Shown here: positions 1 to 6,618 of the stretch, piece after piece
Numbering within the stretch: position 1 is the stretch's first letter
How the letters are laid out: every line of letters starts with the position of its first letter
NCBI GenBank assembly: GCA_902803135.1
Contig: CADCPA010000155.1
Span: 1 to 34,225 of the forward strand
Direction of reading: 5' to 3'
Origin: an uncultured bacterium
GTDB lineage: Bacteria; Verrucomicrobiota; Kiritimatiellia; RFP12; UBA1067
DNA: 34,225 nt
The notes under the pieces: model-generated
What the model was told of the DNA's origin: nothing
Seen by the model: only the letters and a program-made list of their open reading frames with translations
Databases searched by the model: none
Made by a program: the position numbers and the translations under genes

Positions 1-991
1 CCTTCGGCAGCAGCAGGCTCAATCCGTAATAGGAGACCGGCACGAGGAGAACGCCGCCGAGCAGCGTCGCCGCGACGCGCACCGCCAATTTGCGGGCGAC
101 GTGGTTCAGCACGCACATGCGGATGGAGAGGCCGAAGAAGTCGCTCTGCGCCTGGGAGAAGACGTTGTCGCGGCGGCGGGCCGGGGCGTCCTTGATGATG
201 TTGAAGAATTCCTCGCGGTGGCGGTTGAAGTCCACCAGGTCGAAACTCGCCTCTGCCGGAGTTTTCGTGCGGCCGGAGTAGATCGTCCAGATCTTCGGCA
301 AATCCTTCGTATGGAGCACGCGCGCGAGGTTCCAGCACACGGTGCCGTAGGTGCGGGCGAAGTCGTAGAGGCTCGAGAAGGCGTCGCATTTGTTGAGCAG
401 CACGCGGAGCTTGAATTCCATGCCGCTCAGGCATTTCGCGAAGACGTTCACCGTCTCGCCTGTCGTGCCGGGCTTGTCTGGATCGAGCAGGAAGAAGACC
501 ATGTCGCAGAGCGCGGCGAGCAGGCGCACGACGCCTTCGAAGTCGTAGGAGCGGTTGACGGTGTGCTCGGCGGTGTCGATCATGCCGGGGCTGTCGATGA
601 GCGTGACCGTCTTGAGGAGAGGCCGGTTCCGCACCTTGATGCGCAGGTGCTGGAGGAAGTTGCCGCCGAAGAGCTTGAGCTCGGCGAACTCCTCGGGCAG
701 ACGGGCGATCGCGGCGGGGCCGCAGATGTCCTCTTCCGTTTCGCCGTAGACGAGCAGGGTGAATCCGTCGTCCGTCGGCGCGAGGCCGACGTCCTGCACG
801 GCGTCGCCGCCGACGAGTCCGTTGATGAGGGACGACTTGCCGGCCGAATGGTTGCCGAGGAACAGCATGCACGGCGTACCGTCCTTCGTCACGGTCGTGC
901 GCGAGAAACGGTAGTAGTAGCTCTTCGCGAGCGCGCCGAAGCGGGCATAGGCAGTCTGGGCGAGTTCTTCAAAGGTATTCATGTCGGACAT
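1..991 (-). CDS. Dynamin/EHD-like GTPase, C-terminus beyond window
   Basis: This reverse-strand gene is open from 991 to the window edge (about 330 residues seen, no stop reached). All GTPase signatures are visible: P-loop GNHSAGKS at residues 46-53, a probable switch-I Thr near 73, DSPG at 133-136 and NKCD at 200-203. That layout, and the FLGNHSAGKSSLIN wording, resemble EHD/dynamin-like large GTPases, which bind and remodel membranes. The last visible residues (about 300-330) form a strongly hydrophobic stretch that could be a membrane-inserting segment. The start at 991 is supported by AGGAG about 8 bases upstream; Met at 982 is an alternative. The gene is divergent from mraZ. The GTPase call is firm. 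The membrane-remodelling role is inferred from the family, and the missing C-terminus prevents assignment to a subfamily. Confidence 0.85.
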   Translation of the reverse strand, partial: MSDMNTFEELAQTAYARFGALAKSYYYRFSRTTVTKDGTPCMLFLGNHSAGKSSLINGLVGGDAVQDVGLAPTDDGFTLLVYGETEEDICGPAAIARLPEEFAELKLFGGNFLQHLRIKVRNRPLLKTVTLIDSPGMIDTAEHTVNRSYDFEGVVRLLAALCDMVFFLLDPDKPGTTGETVNVFAKCLSGMEFKLRVLLNKCDAFSSLYDFARTYGTVCWNLARVLHTKDLPKIWTIYSGRTKTPAEASFDLVDFNRHREEFFNIIKDAPARRRDNVFSQAQSDFFGLSIRMCVLNHVARKLAVRVAATLLGGVLLVPVSYYGLSLLLPK

Positions 992-1017
992 GTCGGTCTC
1001 TCCTTGGGTTGTGTGAC

Positions 1018-1026
1018 AGTATAGCA
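1018..1026 (-). promoter_or_regulatory. Extended -10 promoter of the GTPase gene
   Basis: Read on the minus strand, TGC-TATACT (1026 down to 1018) matches an extended -10 element (TGn followed by a 5/6 match to TATAAT). No convincing -35 lies 16-18 bases upstream, as is common for extended -10 promoters. Transcription would begin near 1011, leaving a leader of about 20 bases that contains the AGGAG ribosome binding site. Confidence 0.5.
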
Positions 1027-1096
1027 TATTCTGACCGATTTTGCCTGCGCGACGATTTCGCTTGCGCGTTGCTCTGGCGGCCATGTGCCGAACGCG

Positions 1097-1134
1097 CGTG
1101 GGGCCGGGTGTGGGGGTACGTGGGGCCGGGTGGG
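1097..1134 (+). repeat. G-rich repeat with three GTGGG boxes at 10-bp period
   Basis: The 14-mer CGTGGGGCCGGGTG occurs at 1097-1110 and again at 1119-1132. Within it GTGGG starts at 1110, 1120 and 1130, exactly 10 bp apart, and once more at 1098 (12 bp off). Three TGGGN boxes separated by 5 bases is the operator described for MraZ in Enterobacteria. The same run of G tracts also satisfies a G-quadruplex pattern. It lies about 135 bp upstream of the mraZ -35, so a regulatory role would need action at a distance or an unseen promoter. Confidence 0.45.
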
Positions 1135-1187
1135 GTGCGCGCGGGCGGGAGGGGTGGCGGGCCAGATTTGAGGGGTGAATTTATAAT

Positions 1188-1231
1188 GGCAAAAATGAGA
1201 GGTTTTTGCCGTAAAACGCGCAATGCGTTTT
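1188..1231. other. Two tandem perfect inverted repeats
   Basis: GGCAAAAA (1188-1195) pairs perfectly with TTTTTGCC (1203-1210) around a 7-base loop. Two bases later AAAACGC (1213-1219) pairs with GCGTTTT (1225-1231) around a 5-base loop. T-rich runs follow at 1243-1259, but they start 11 bases after the second stem, too far for a standard intrinsic terminator. They may be protein-binding sites or a weak terminator of unknown transcripts entering from upstream. Confidence 0.4.
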
Positions 1232-1268
1232 CGGCCCAAAAATTTTTTCATTTTTTTTTAATTTCGTC

Positions 1269-1297
1269 TTGACTCTTGGTGTCAGAAAGTGTTTAAT
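1269..1297 (+). promoter_or_regulatory. Sigma70-type promoter of the mraZ operon
   Basis: TTGACT (1269-1274) and TTTAAT (1292-1297) are separated by exactly 17 bases, each matching the consensus at 5 of 6 positions. The A/T-rich stretch 1238-1265 directly upstream could serve as an UP element. The start of transcription would be about 1304, so a protein starting at 1309 would be almost leaderless, whereas one starting at 1366 would have a leader of about 60 bases. Confidence 0.7.
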
Positions 1298-1313
1298 AGT
1301 GTCAACAAATGTC
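1279..1313 (+). promoter_or_regulatory. Putative MraZ operator: four RTGTY boxes, 10-bp period
   Basis: GTGTC (1279), GTGTT (1289), GTGTC (1299) and ATGTC (1309) begin exactly 10 bp apart. The second is preceded by AAA, the third by ATA and the fourth by CAA, giving an AAAGTGTY-like consensus. MraZ proteins bind short direct repeats at this spacing (TGGGN in E. coli, AAAGTG-type in mycoplasmas). The array covers the spacer, -10 element, start site and first codon of mraZ, the expected place for autorepression. The match is by pattern only. Confidence 0.6.
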
Positions 1314-1788
1314 AGAACAAGGCACACAGAGCGTCGAGAAAACGATTGGACGGCCCATCGCACTGATGGGCACGTTCGAGCGCAATCTCGACCCGAAGAA
1401 GCGCTTGACGATTCCTAGCGTCTGGCGTGACGCTCTGGGGCCCGGTTTCGTCTATGTCATGCCGGATGCGACGCGGCGGTGCATTCAGCTCATCCCCCGG
1501 GGTGTGATGGAAGCGCGGCTGGCGAAGTATCAGGAGCTGGCTCTGGGCAATCCGGAGATCAACGAAGTGCTGGACGCGATCGGTGCGGTTTCGGAAATGC
1601 TGGAGTTCGACGTTCAGGGGCGCATCCGCATCAGCGACAAGCTGCTTGCGTTTGCAAACCTCAAGGGTTCCGTCACGTTGAAGGGCTCTGTTCGCATGGC
1701 CACGATCTGGCCGGCCGAAGAGAAGTCCGGCGACATGGAGGAACAAGTGGCCAAATTGGGGGCCGCGATGGCGAAGATCCAATTCTAA
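1309..1788 (+). CDS. mraZ: Transcriptional regulator MraZ
   Basis: MraZ is a ring-forming DNA-binding protein that controls the dcw cluster and usually represses its own promoter. The two SpoVT/AbrB-like halves are visible: the first around residues 20-40 (GTFERNLDPKKRLTIP) and the second around 95-120 (FDVQGRIRISDKLL). The first half has DPKKR where D-x-K-G-R is usual. As drawn the protein has 159 residues, longer than the usual 140-150. Met at 1366 would give 140 residues and begin where E. coli MraZ begins. Neither start has a clear ribosome binding site, so the start is unresolved. It is the first gene of the mraZ-rsmH-ftsL-ftsI-murE run. Confidence 0.93.
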   Translation: MSEQGTQSVEKTIGRPIALMGTFERNLDPKKRLTIPSVWRDALGPGFVYVMPDATRRCIQLIPRGVMEARLAKYQELALGNPEINEVLDAIGAVSEMLEFDVQGRIRISDKLLAFANLKGSVTLKGSVRMATIWPAEEKSGDMEEQVAKLGAAMAKIQF

Positions 1789-1801
1789 GGAGGGATGGCG
1801 G

Positions 1802-2722
1802 ATGCACATTCCCGTCCTTCTGAAGGAGACGGTCGACGCGCTTGCGGTCAAACCTGGCGGCGTGTATATTGACGGGACACTGGGGCGAGCCGGCCATGCG
1901 TGCGAAATCCTCGCGCGCGCCGGAACCGGAGCCGTCCTCGTGGGTATTGACCGCGACACGCAAGCGCTTGCCGAGAGCGCCGAACGCCTTAAGGCCTTTC
2001 CCTCGGCACGGGTGAAAGTCGTACACGGGTGTCATGGCGACCTCGCGCGGATCGTGCGCGACGAAGGGATAGGTGAAGTCGATGGGATTCTGCTTGATCT
2101 GGGCGTTTCGAGCCCTCAATTGGACGAGCCCGAACGGGGATTCAGCTTCCGGGGGGATGGACCCCTGGACATGCGGATGGATCGGTCGCGCGGGCTGACG
2201 GCAGCCGAGTTGGTGGCGACGGCGGATGAAGCGGCGTTGACGGACTTGTTTCGCACGCTCGGTGAAGAACCGAACGCGCGGCGCATTGCCCGGGCGATCG
2301 TGTGGGAGCGGACGGGGCACCCGCTTGCAACCACGATACAGTTGGCGGAGCTGGTGGAGAAGACGGTGGGGCGCAGGGGAGCGCACCATCCGGCAACGCG
2401 GGTGTTCCAGGCGTTGCGCATGGCGGTGAACGACGAAGTCGGAGAACTGGAACGCGCGCTCGAAGGAGGTCTGGGTCTGCTGAAGAGCGGAGGCCGCTTT
2501 GCGGTGATCACCTTCGAGAGCATTACGGACCGGATCGTGAAGAAGTTCTTCGCGGCCCATGCCGGTCGAATGGTCTCGCTCCAGCAGGGGGGCGAGCGCT
2601 GGGAGGGGATTCTCCCGCGTGTCCGGCTGGCGGCGCGCCACGCCGTGACGGCGGGCGAAGAGGAGTTGTCGGTGAATCCGCGTTCGCGGAGTGCGAAGCT
2701 ACGGGTTGCAGAAAGGGTCTAG
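1802..2722 (+). CDS. rsmH: 16S rRNA (cytosine-1402-N4)-methyltransferase RsmH
   Basis: RsmH methylates C1402 of 16S rRNA in the decoding centre using S-adenosylmethionine. The 306-residue length is normal. Family signatures in order are DGTLGRAGH (24-32, SAM loop, usually DGTLGGGGH), LDLGVSSPQLD (98-108), PLDMRMD (121-127), HHPATRVFQALRMAVN (195-210) and TFESITDRIVK (237-247). The last is usually S-F-H-S-L-E-D-R, so the His and Glu are replaced here. AGGAGG at 1788-1793 lies 8 bases before the ATG, 13 bases after mraZ. Its place directly after mraZ is the conserved dcw order. The call is secure; whether the altered C-terminal motif affects activity is unknown. Confidence 0.95.
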   Translation: MHIPVLLKETVDALAVKPGGVYIDGTLGRAGHACEILARAGTGAVLVGIDRDTQALAESAERLKAFPSARVKVVHGCHGDLARIVRDEGIGEVDGILLDLGVSSPQLDEPERGFSFRGDGPLDMRMDRSRGLTAAELVATADEAALTDLFRTLGEEPNARRIARAIVWERTGHPLATTIQLAELVEKTVGRRGAHHPATRVFQALRMAVNDEVGELERALEGGLGLLKSGGRFAVITFESITDRIVKKFFAAHAGRMVSLQQGGERWEGILPRVRLAARHAVTAGEEELSVNPRSRSAKLRVAERV

Positions 2723-2724
2723 TC

Positions 2725-3189
2725 ATGCGTCGCAAAAACAGAAGAATCAGAAAAAGCGTGTCGAACAAGGCGAGTTCGATGATCGCTCTCGTTTTCCTGA
2801 TTGTCATCGGCGGCTTGGCGGGCCTGTTCTACATCCGGAGCGACTGCAAGTGCACGCTCATCCAGCGCGAGATCGACAAGGCGGAGCGCGAGCTCGCCGC
2901 GCTGGAATCGGACTACGTGCGCGAGATGGCGCACTGGGGCGCGATGAAGACGCCCGAGAAGCTGGCGGAACACCTGACGCGCTTTGGACTCGAGATGAAG
3001 TTGGCGCGCCAGGACCAGCTCGTGCGCATGAACCGCGACGGCCGTCCGGAACCGAACCAGGTCACCGTGAAGCGCGCCCGCGAGCGCGCGAACAACATGG
3101 CCAGCATGGCGTCGGTCTCCCGCACGCCGGCCCGCCCGTCGCCGTCTTCCCGCGGCGTCAACCTGAAGGACCGGACGGCGCGTCGCTGA
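2725..3189 (+). CDS. ftsL: FtsL-like septum formation protein
   Basis: The 154-residue protein has a very basic N-terminus (about 1-15), one membrane segment (about 18-37) and a charged heptad-like region with coiled-coil potential (about 45-72), then a basic, Ser/Pro-rich tail. FtsL proteins have this bitopic plan and share little sequence, so the assignment rests mainly on topology and on the position between rsmH and ftsI. In the divisome FtsL pairs with FtsB-type proteins to activate FtsW/FtsI. AAAGGG lies about 7 bases before the ATG, which starts two bases after the rsmH stop. The C-terminal tail after residue 110 is longer than in most FtsL proteins. Confidence 0.7.
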   Translation: MRRKNRRIRKSVSNKASSMIALVFLIVIGGLAGLFYIRSDCKCTLIQREIDKAERELAALESDYVREMAHWGAMKTPEKLAEHLTRFGLEMKLARQDQLVRMNRDGRPEPNQVTVKRARERANNMASMASVSRTPARPSPSSRGVNLKDRTARR

Positions 3190-3211
3190 GGCCGTCTGGA
3201 GGGAGGACCGT

Positions 3212-5041
3212 GTGAAGTTCACGGGCGTCGGCGACCAGCTCCGTTTTGCCATTGCTCCCGTCGTGATCGGCGTATTCGCGCTCGTTGTCGCGACGCGTCT
3301 CGTCTATCTGCACTGCGACTTGGTGAAGACGTCGCTCCCGGTTCCCAACTACTATTTCGACCGGGTGAAAGAAGGCCGCCGCGGCTCGATCTTTTCGGCT
3401 GACGGCATGGCGCTCGCCCAGACGACGACGCGCTGGGAATACCATCTCGACCCGAAGACGGCGCTCAAGGATCCCGTGCGCCCGAATCTGCCGATGCCTT
3501 CCGAGACGCGCATGGAGCACATCCGGCTCGTCGCGGACAATCTCGGACTCGACCAGGGCAAGGTGATGGACGCCTATGCGCGGCAGGATTCGCGCTTTGT
3601 CTTCCTGGCCGCCTCGAGCGATCCCGAAGTGCACGACGCGCTGGCGGATCCCAAGCGCCATCTCAAGGAGCTCTCCATTTCCGAGAAGCAGATTCGCGTC
3701 TATCCGCAGGGGCATCGCCTCTCCCACGTGCTCGGCTTCGTGAGCAAGGACCCGACCAACTCGATCGGCGGCGCGGGTCTCGAACTCAAGTACGAGACCT
3801 ATCTGAAGGGGATGTCGGGCCAGATCCACGGCATGAAGGATGCGGTCGGACGGGAAGACCGCAGCCGCCGCGACCTCGACATCGACGCGAAGCCCGGGTG
3901 CGACCTCCATCTGACGATCGACAACAACATCCAGTACGCGACCGAGCGGATCCTGCGCAAGGGCCTGGCCGAACATCGCGCCGAACGCGGCTGGGCGATC
4001 GTACTCTCCGTGAAGACGGGTGCCGTGCTGGCAATGGCCTCGCTGCCGGACTACGAACCCGAGAAGTTCAACAAGTGCAAACCCGAGGACCGCATCAACC
4101 GCGCCATCTCCGAAGTCTACGAGCCCGGCAGCGTGATGAAGACGATCACGGCCTGCGCCGTGATCAACGAGGGACGGGTGGGGCCGGACACGATGGTCAA
4201 CACGGCGCGCAACGATCCGAACTACTATCGCCTGCCGGGCGACGTGGGGCACAAGTGGGAGGAGACGATGAGCGTGCGCGACGCGCTCGTCCATTCGTCC
4301 AACATCGTGTTCGGCAAGCTCGGCTTCGATCTGGGGCCGACGCGTCTGCACCACTACATGACCCGGTTCGGACTCGGCCACAAGACGGGCATCGAGCTTC
4401 CCGGCGAGGAAGGCGGCATCATCCCGCTGCCGCAGAACTGGGACAAGGTGAAGTGGTCGCGCGCCCCGATCGGCCAGGGCGTCGCCGTGACCGCCCTGCA
4501 GCTGGTCGCCGCCTACGCCTGCATCGGCAACGACGGCGAGATGGTCAGGCCCTACATCGTCGAGAAGGTCGTGCAGGGCGACGGCGAAGTCGTGTACGCC
4601 CACCAGAAGCCGCTGCCGGACCGCGTTCTCAAGCCCGATGTCGCACGCAAGGTACGGGCGATGATGACGGGCGTCGCCAAGAAGGGCGGTACGGCCCGTC
4701 GCGCCGCGGTACCCGGCTATTCGGTGGCCGGCAAGACCGGCACGGCGCAGATGAAGGAAGGCCGCGGCTATTCGTCCACCAACTTCCACGCCTCCTTTAT
4801 CGGCATCGTGCCGGCGACGTGTCCGGAAATCGTGATTCTCGTGACGTTCCAGAAGCCGTTCTACTGCCGGAGCAAAGCGACGTCGGAAGCCGAGGGCGTA
4901 CCGGTCTTCAACCATCAGGGCGGCATCTGCGCAGCCCCGGTCTTCCGCGACATCGCCAAAGTGGTGCTGCGCTATCTGGAAGTCGAACCCGACATCCCCG
5001 AGGAAGTCCCGGACGAGGACGACGACGATCTGGAGACATGA
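3212..5041 (+). CDS. ftsI: Penicillin-binding protein, FtsI type (septal transpeptidase)
   Basis: A class B penicillin-binding protein that cross-links septal peptidoglycan. A cytoplasmic N-terminus is followed by one membrane anchor (about 11-33), the PBP dimerisation region (RRGSIFSADGMALAQ near 56-70) and the transpeptidase domain. Its catalytic motifs are S307-V-M-K310, S362-S-N364 and K508-T-G-T511. The 609 residues fit the family, with an acidic C-terminal tail (EVPDEDDDD). The GTG start at 3212 is supported by a strong GGAGGGAGG at 3197-3205. It follows ftsL by 22 bases and ends one base before murE, so the genes are probably co-translated. FtsI rather than another class B PBP is inferred from the dcw position. 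Confidence 0.93.
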   Translation: MKFTGVGDQLRFAIAPVVIGVFALVVATRLVYLHCDLVKTSLPVPNYYFDRVKEGRRGSIFSADGMALAQTTTRWEYHLDPKTALKDPVRPNLPMPSETRMEHIRLVADNLGLDQGKVMDAYARQDSRFVFLAASSDPEVHDALADPKRHLKELSISEKQIRVYPQGHRLSHVLGFVSKDPTNSIGGAGLELKYETYLKGMSGQIHGMKDAVGREDRSRRDLDIDAKPGCDLHLTIDNNIQYATERILRKGLAEHRAERGWAIVLSVKTGAVLAMASLPDYEPEKFNKCKPEDRINRAISEVYEPGSVMKTITACAVINEGRVGPDTMVNTARNDPNYYRLPGDVGHKWEETMSVRDALVHSSNIVFGKLGFDLGPTRLHHYMTRFGLGHKTGIELPGEEGGIIPLPQNWDKVKWSRAPIGQGVAVTALQLVAAYACIGNDGEMVRPYIVEKVVQGDGEVVYAHQKPLPDRVLKPDVARKVRAMMTGVAKKGGTARRAAVPGYSVAGKTGTAQMKEGRGYSSTNFHASFIGIVPATCPEIVILVTFQKPFYCRSKATSEAEGVPVFNHQGGICAAPVFRDIAKVVLRYLEVEPDIPEEVPDEDDDDLET

Positions 5042-5042
5042 G

Positions 5043-6158
5043 ATGAGGATCTTCGGCATTACCGGGACGAACGGCAAGACGACGACGACGTGGATTCTGC
5101 GCGAATTCCTCGGCGGCGGCGGCATTGTCACCACGGTCGAGGTGGATACGGGCGCCCGCCGGTTCTCGTCGGGTTATACGACGCCGCCGTTGAAGGCGCT
5201 GAAGGAAATCTTCGCCGAGATGGAGGCGAACGGCCTTCAGGACTGCGTGATGGAGGTCTCGAGCCATGCCATCCACCAGCATCGCACGGGCGATACGGTG
5301 TTCGCAGGCTGCGCCTTCACGAATCTCACCGAAGACCATCTCGACTACCACAAGACGATGGAGGCGTACTTCGAGGCGAAGGCGGACCTCTTCCGCCGCC
5401 TGGCCGTGGCGAATCCCGGGGCGCCCGCGGCGATCTGCGTGGACGGTCCGTACGGGCGGCGTCTCGCCGAGATGTGCCGCGCGCTTCCGCTGACGGTGTC
5501 GACCTGCGGCTTTTCCGCGTCCGATCCCGCGTTCATCGACGAGATCCGCACGCGCTGCCCGCTCGTCGGCGACTACAACGTGCAGAACGTGCTTCTGGCC
5601 GCGGCTCTTGCCGAGGCGGCCGGTGTGCCGCATGAGACGATCCGGGCGAAACTGCCGGCGCTGACGCCGCGCTGGGGACGGCTCGAACGCGTCGAGACGG
5701 CGAGCGCGGCGGACGTCTTCGTCGATTTCGCGCATACGGACGACGCGCTCGCGAACGTACTGTCGACGGTGAAGGCCTTCACGAAGGGGAAGGTGTGGGC
5801 CGTGTTCGGCGCCGGCGGCGACCGCGACACGAAGAAGCGTCCGCTGATGGGCGCGGCGGCCGCGCGGTACGCGGACCGTCTCGTCGTCACGAGCGACAAC
5901 CCGCGCAGCGAGGATCCGAACGAAATCATCAGGATGATCGTCGCCGGCATTCCGGCCGGAACCGACTACGCGGTGGAACCCGACCGTGCGAAGGCCATCC
6001 ACTACGCGCTCGCCCAGGCGTCCGCCGGCGATGCCGTCGTCGTGTGCGGCAAGGGCCACGAGACGACGCAGACGATCGGGCGGCAGGTACTGCCGTTCGA
6101 CGACCGCATCGTCTGCCGGGAGTTTGGCGTCAAGAGTGAAGCGTGCAGAGTCGGGTAG
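5043..6158 (+). CDS. murE: MurE-like UDP-MurNAc-tripeptide ligase lacking the N-terminal domain
   Basis: Mur ligases add amino acids to UDP-MurNAc peptides using ATP. The P-loop TGTNGKTT is at residues 7-14, followed by VMEVSSHAI, FTNLTEDHLDYH and, near the C-terminus, D285-N-P-R288, the motif that marks meso-diaminopimelate-adding MurE. The protein has 371 residues against the usual 480-510. The whole first domain, which binds the UDP part of the substrate, is absent because the P-loop starts at residue 7. About 40 residues before GDYNVQN in the central domain are also missing. I see no in-frame upstream extension: the frame before 5043 is ftsI coding sequence in another phase. The ligase family is certain; activity as a normal MurE is not. 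Confidence 0.85.
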   Translation: MRIFGITGTNGKTTTTWILREFLGGGGIVTTVEVDTGARRFSSGYTTPPLKALKEIFAEMEANGLQDCVMEVSSHAIHQHRTGDTVFAGCAFTNLTEDHLDYHKTMEAYFEAKADLFRRLAVANPGAPAAICVDGPYGRRLAEMCRALPLTVSTCGFSASDPAFIDEIRTRCPLVGDYNVQNVLLAAALAEAAGVPHETIRAKLPALTPRWGRLERVETASAADVFVDFAHTDDALANVLSTVKAFTKGKVWAVFGAGGDRDTKKRPLMGAAAARYADRLVVTSDNPRSEDPNEIIRMIVAGIPAGTDYAVEPDRAKAIHYALAQASAGDAVVVCGKGHETTQTIGRQVLPFDDRIVCREFGVKSEACRVG

Positions 6159-6179
6159 GGGAAATTCCGCGAGTTGGGC

Positions 6180-6608
6180 ATGAAGCGTTTCTTCAGATAT
6201 TTGATGGTGGCCGGCCTGATGGCGTGCGGGGGCTGCAAGACGCCGTGGGCGCTCGGCAGCGTGACCGAATGCCTGCCGCGACATGTCGAGAAATGCCGTC
6301 CCGACACGGCGTTTTTCGTCGAGAAAAATCCCAAACGGGCGAAATTCGTCCTGTCGGCGATCGAGTCGGCTTTGCGGAATCGGGGTTTCGAAGTCGTGTC
6401 GAAAGCCGCCGAGAGCGACGTGCTCGTGCGGGTGACGGTCGACGCGTGGGAATACAACGATGCGGGGTTCTCCGGTTTCGGCGAGCGCAACGACATGATT
6501 TTGACGATCGCGCTCGTCGACCGCCGGAAGGGCACGGTGACGGGACGCTGGCGGGTTGAGGTGAAATCCGATCTGCGGATTCTCGCGCGGTGTGTGGACA
6601 AATTCTGA
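6180..6608 (+). CDS. Small predicted lipoprotein
   Basis: A 142-residue protein with a short basic start, a hydrophobic core and the lipobox-like L-M-A-C ending at Cys16, followed by another Cys at 19, so it is probably lipid-anchored. The mature part has an alternating beta-like pattern (DVLVRVTVDAWEYND; MILTIALVDRRKGTVTGRW) of the kind seen in small periplasmic or outer-membrane lipoproteins. I do not recognise the family. The start is ambiguous: TTG at 6174 is in frame and AGGGGA lies about 12 bases before it. It is followed 10 bases later by the ketosynthase-like gene and is probably in the same operon. Confidence 0.65.
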   Translation: MKRFFRYLMVAGLMACGGCKTPWALGSVTECLPRHVEKCRPDTAFFVEKNPKRAKFVLSAIESALRNRGFEVVSKAAESDVLVRVTVDAWEYNDAGFSGFGERNDMILTIALVDRRKGTVTGRWRVEVKSDLRILARCVDKF

Positions 6609-6618
6609 GGGGGCGTGC

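Larger units (their letters stand above)
992..1308. other. Divergent intergenic region between GTPase gene and mraZ
   Basis: This 317-base gap has no gene I can support. From left to right it holds the GTPase promoter, a G-rich segment with a repeated 14-mer and GTGGG boxes, two tandem inverted repeats, an A/T-rich tract, and the mraZ promoter with an overlapping 10-bp-periodic array. Short open frames on both strands here are proline-, arginine- or glycine-rich and look like composition artefacts. Confidence 0.7.

Noticed and set aside
101-1024. 307-codon plus-strand frame at the left edge
   Set aside because: The minus strand encodes a GTPase with all nucleotide-binding motifs; the plus frame is its shadow.
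1243-1260. T-rich runs as an intrinsic terminator after the second hairpin
   Set aside because: The T-run starts 11 bases after the stem and no plus-strand gene precedes it. An UP-element role for the mraZ promoter fits better.
3158-5134. Long minus-strand frame opposite ftsI
   Set aside because: Shadow of ftsI, whose plus-strand motifs (SVMK, SSN, KTGT) are complete. The minus product has no motif.
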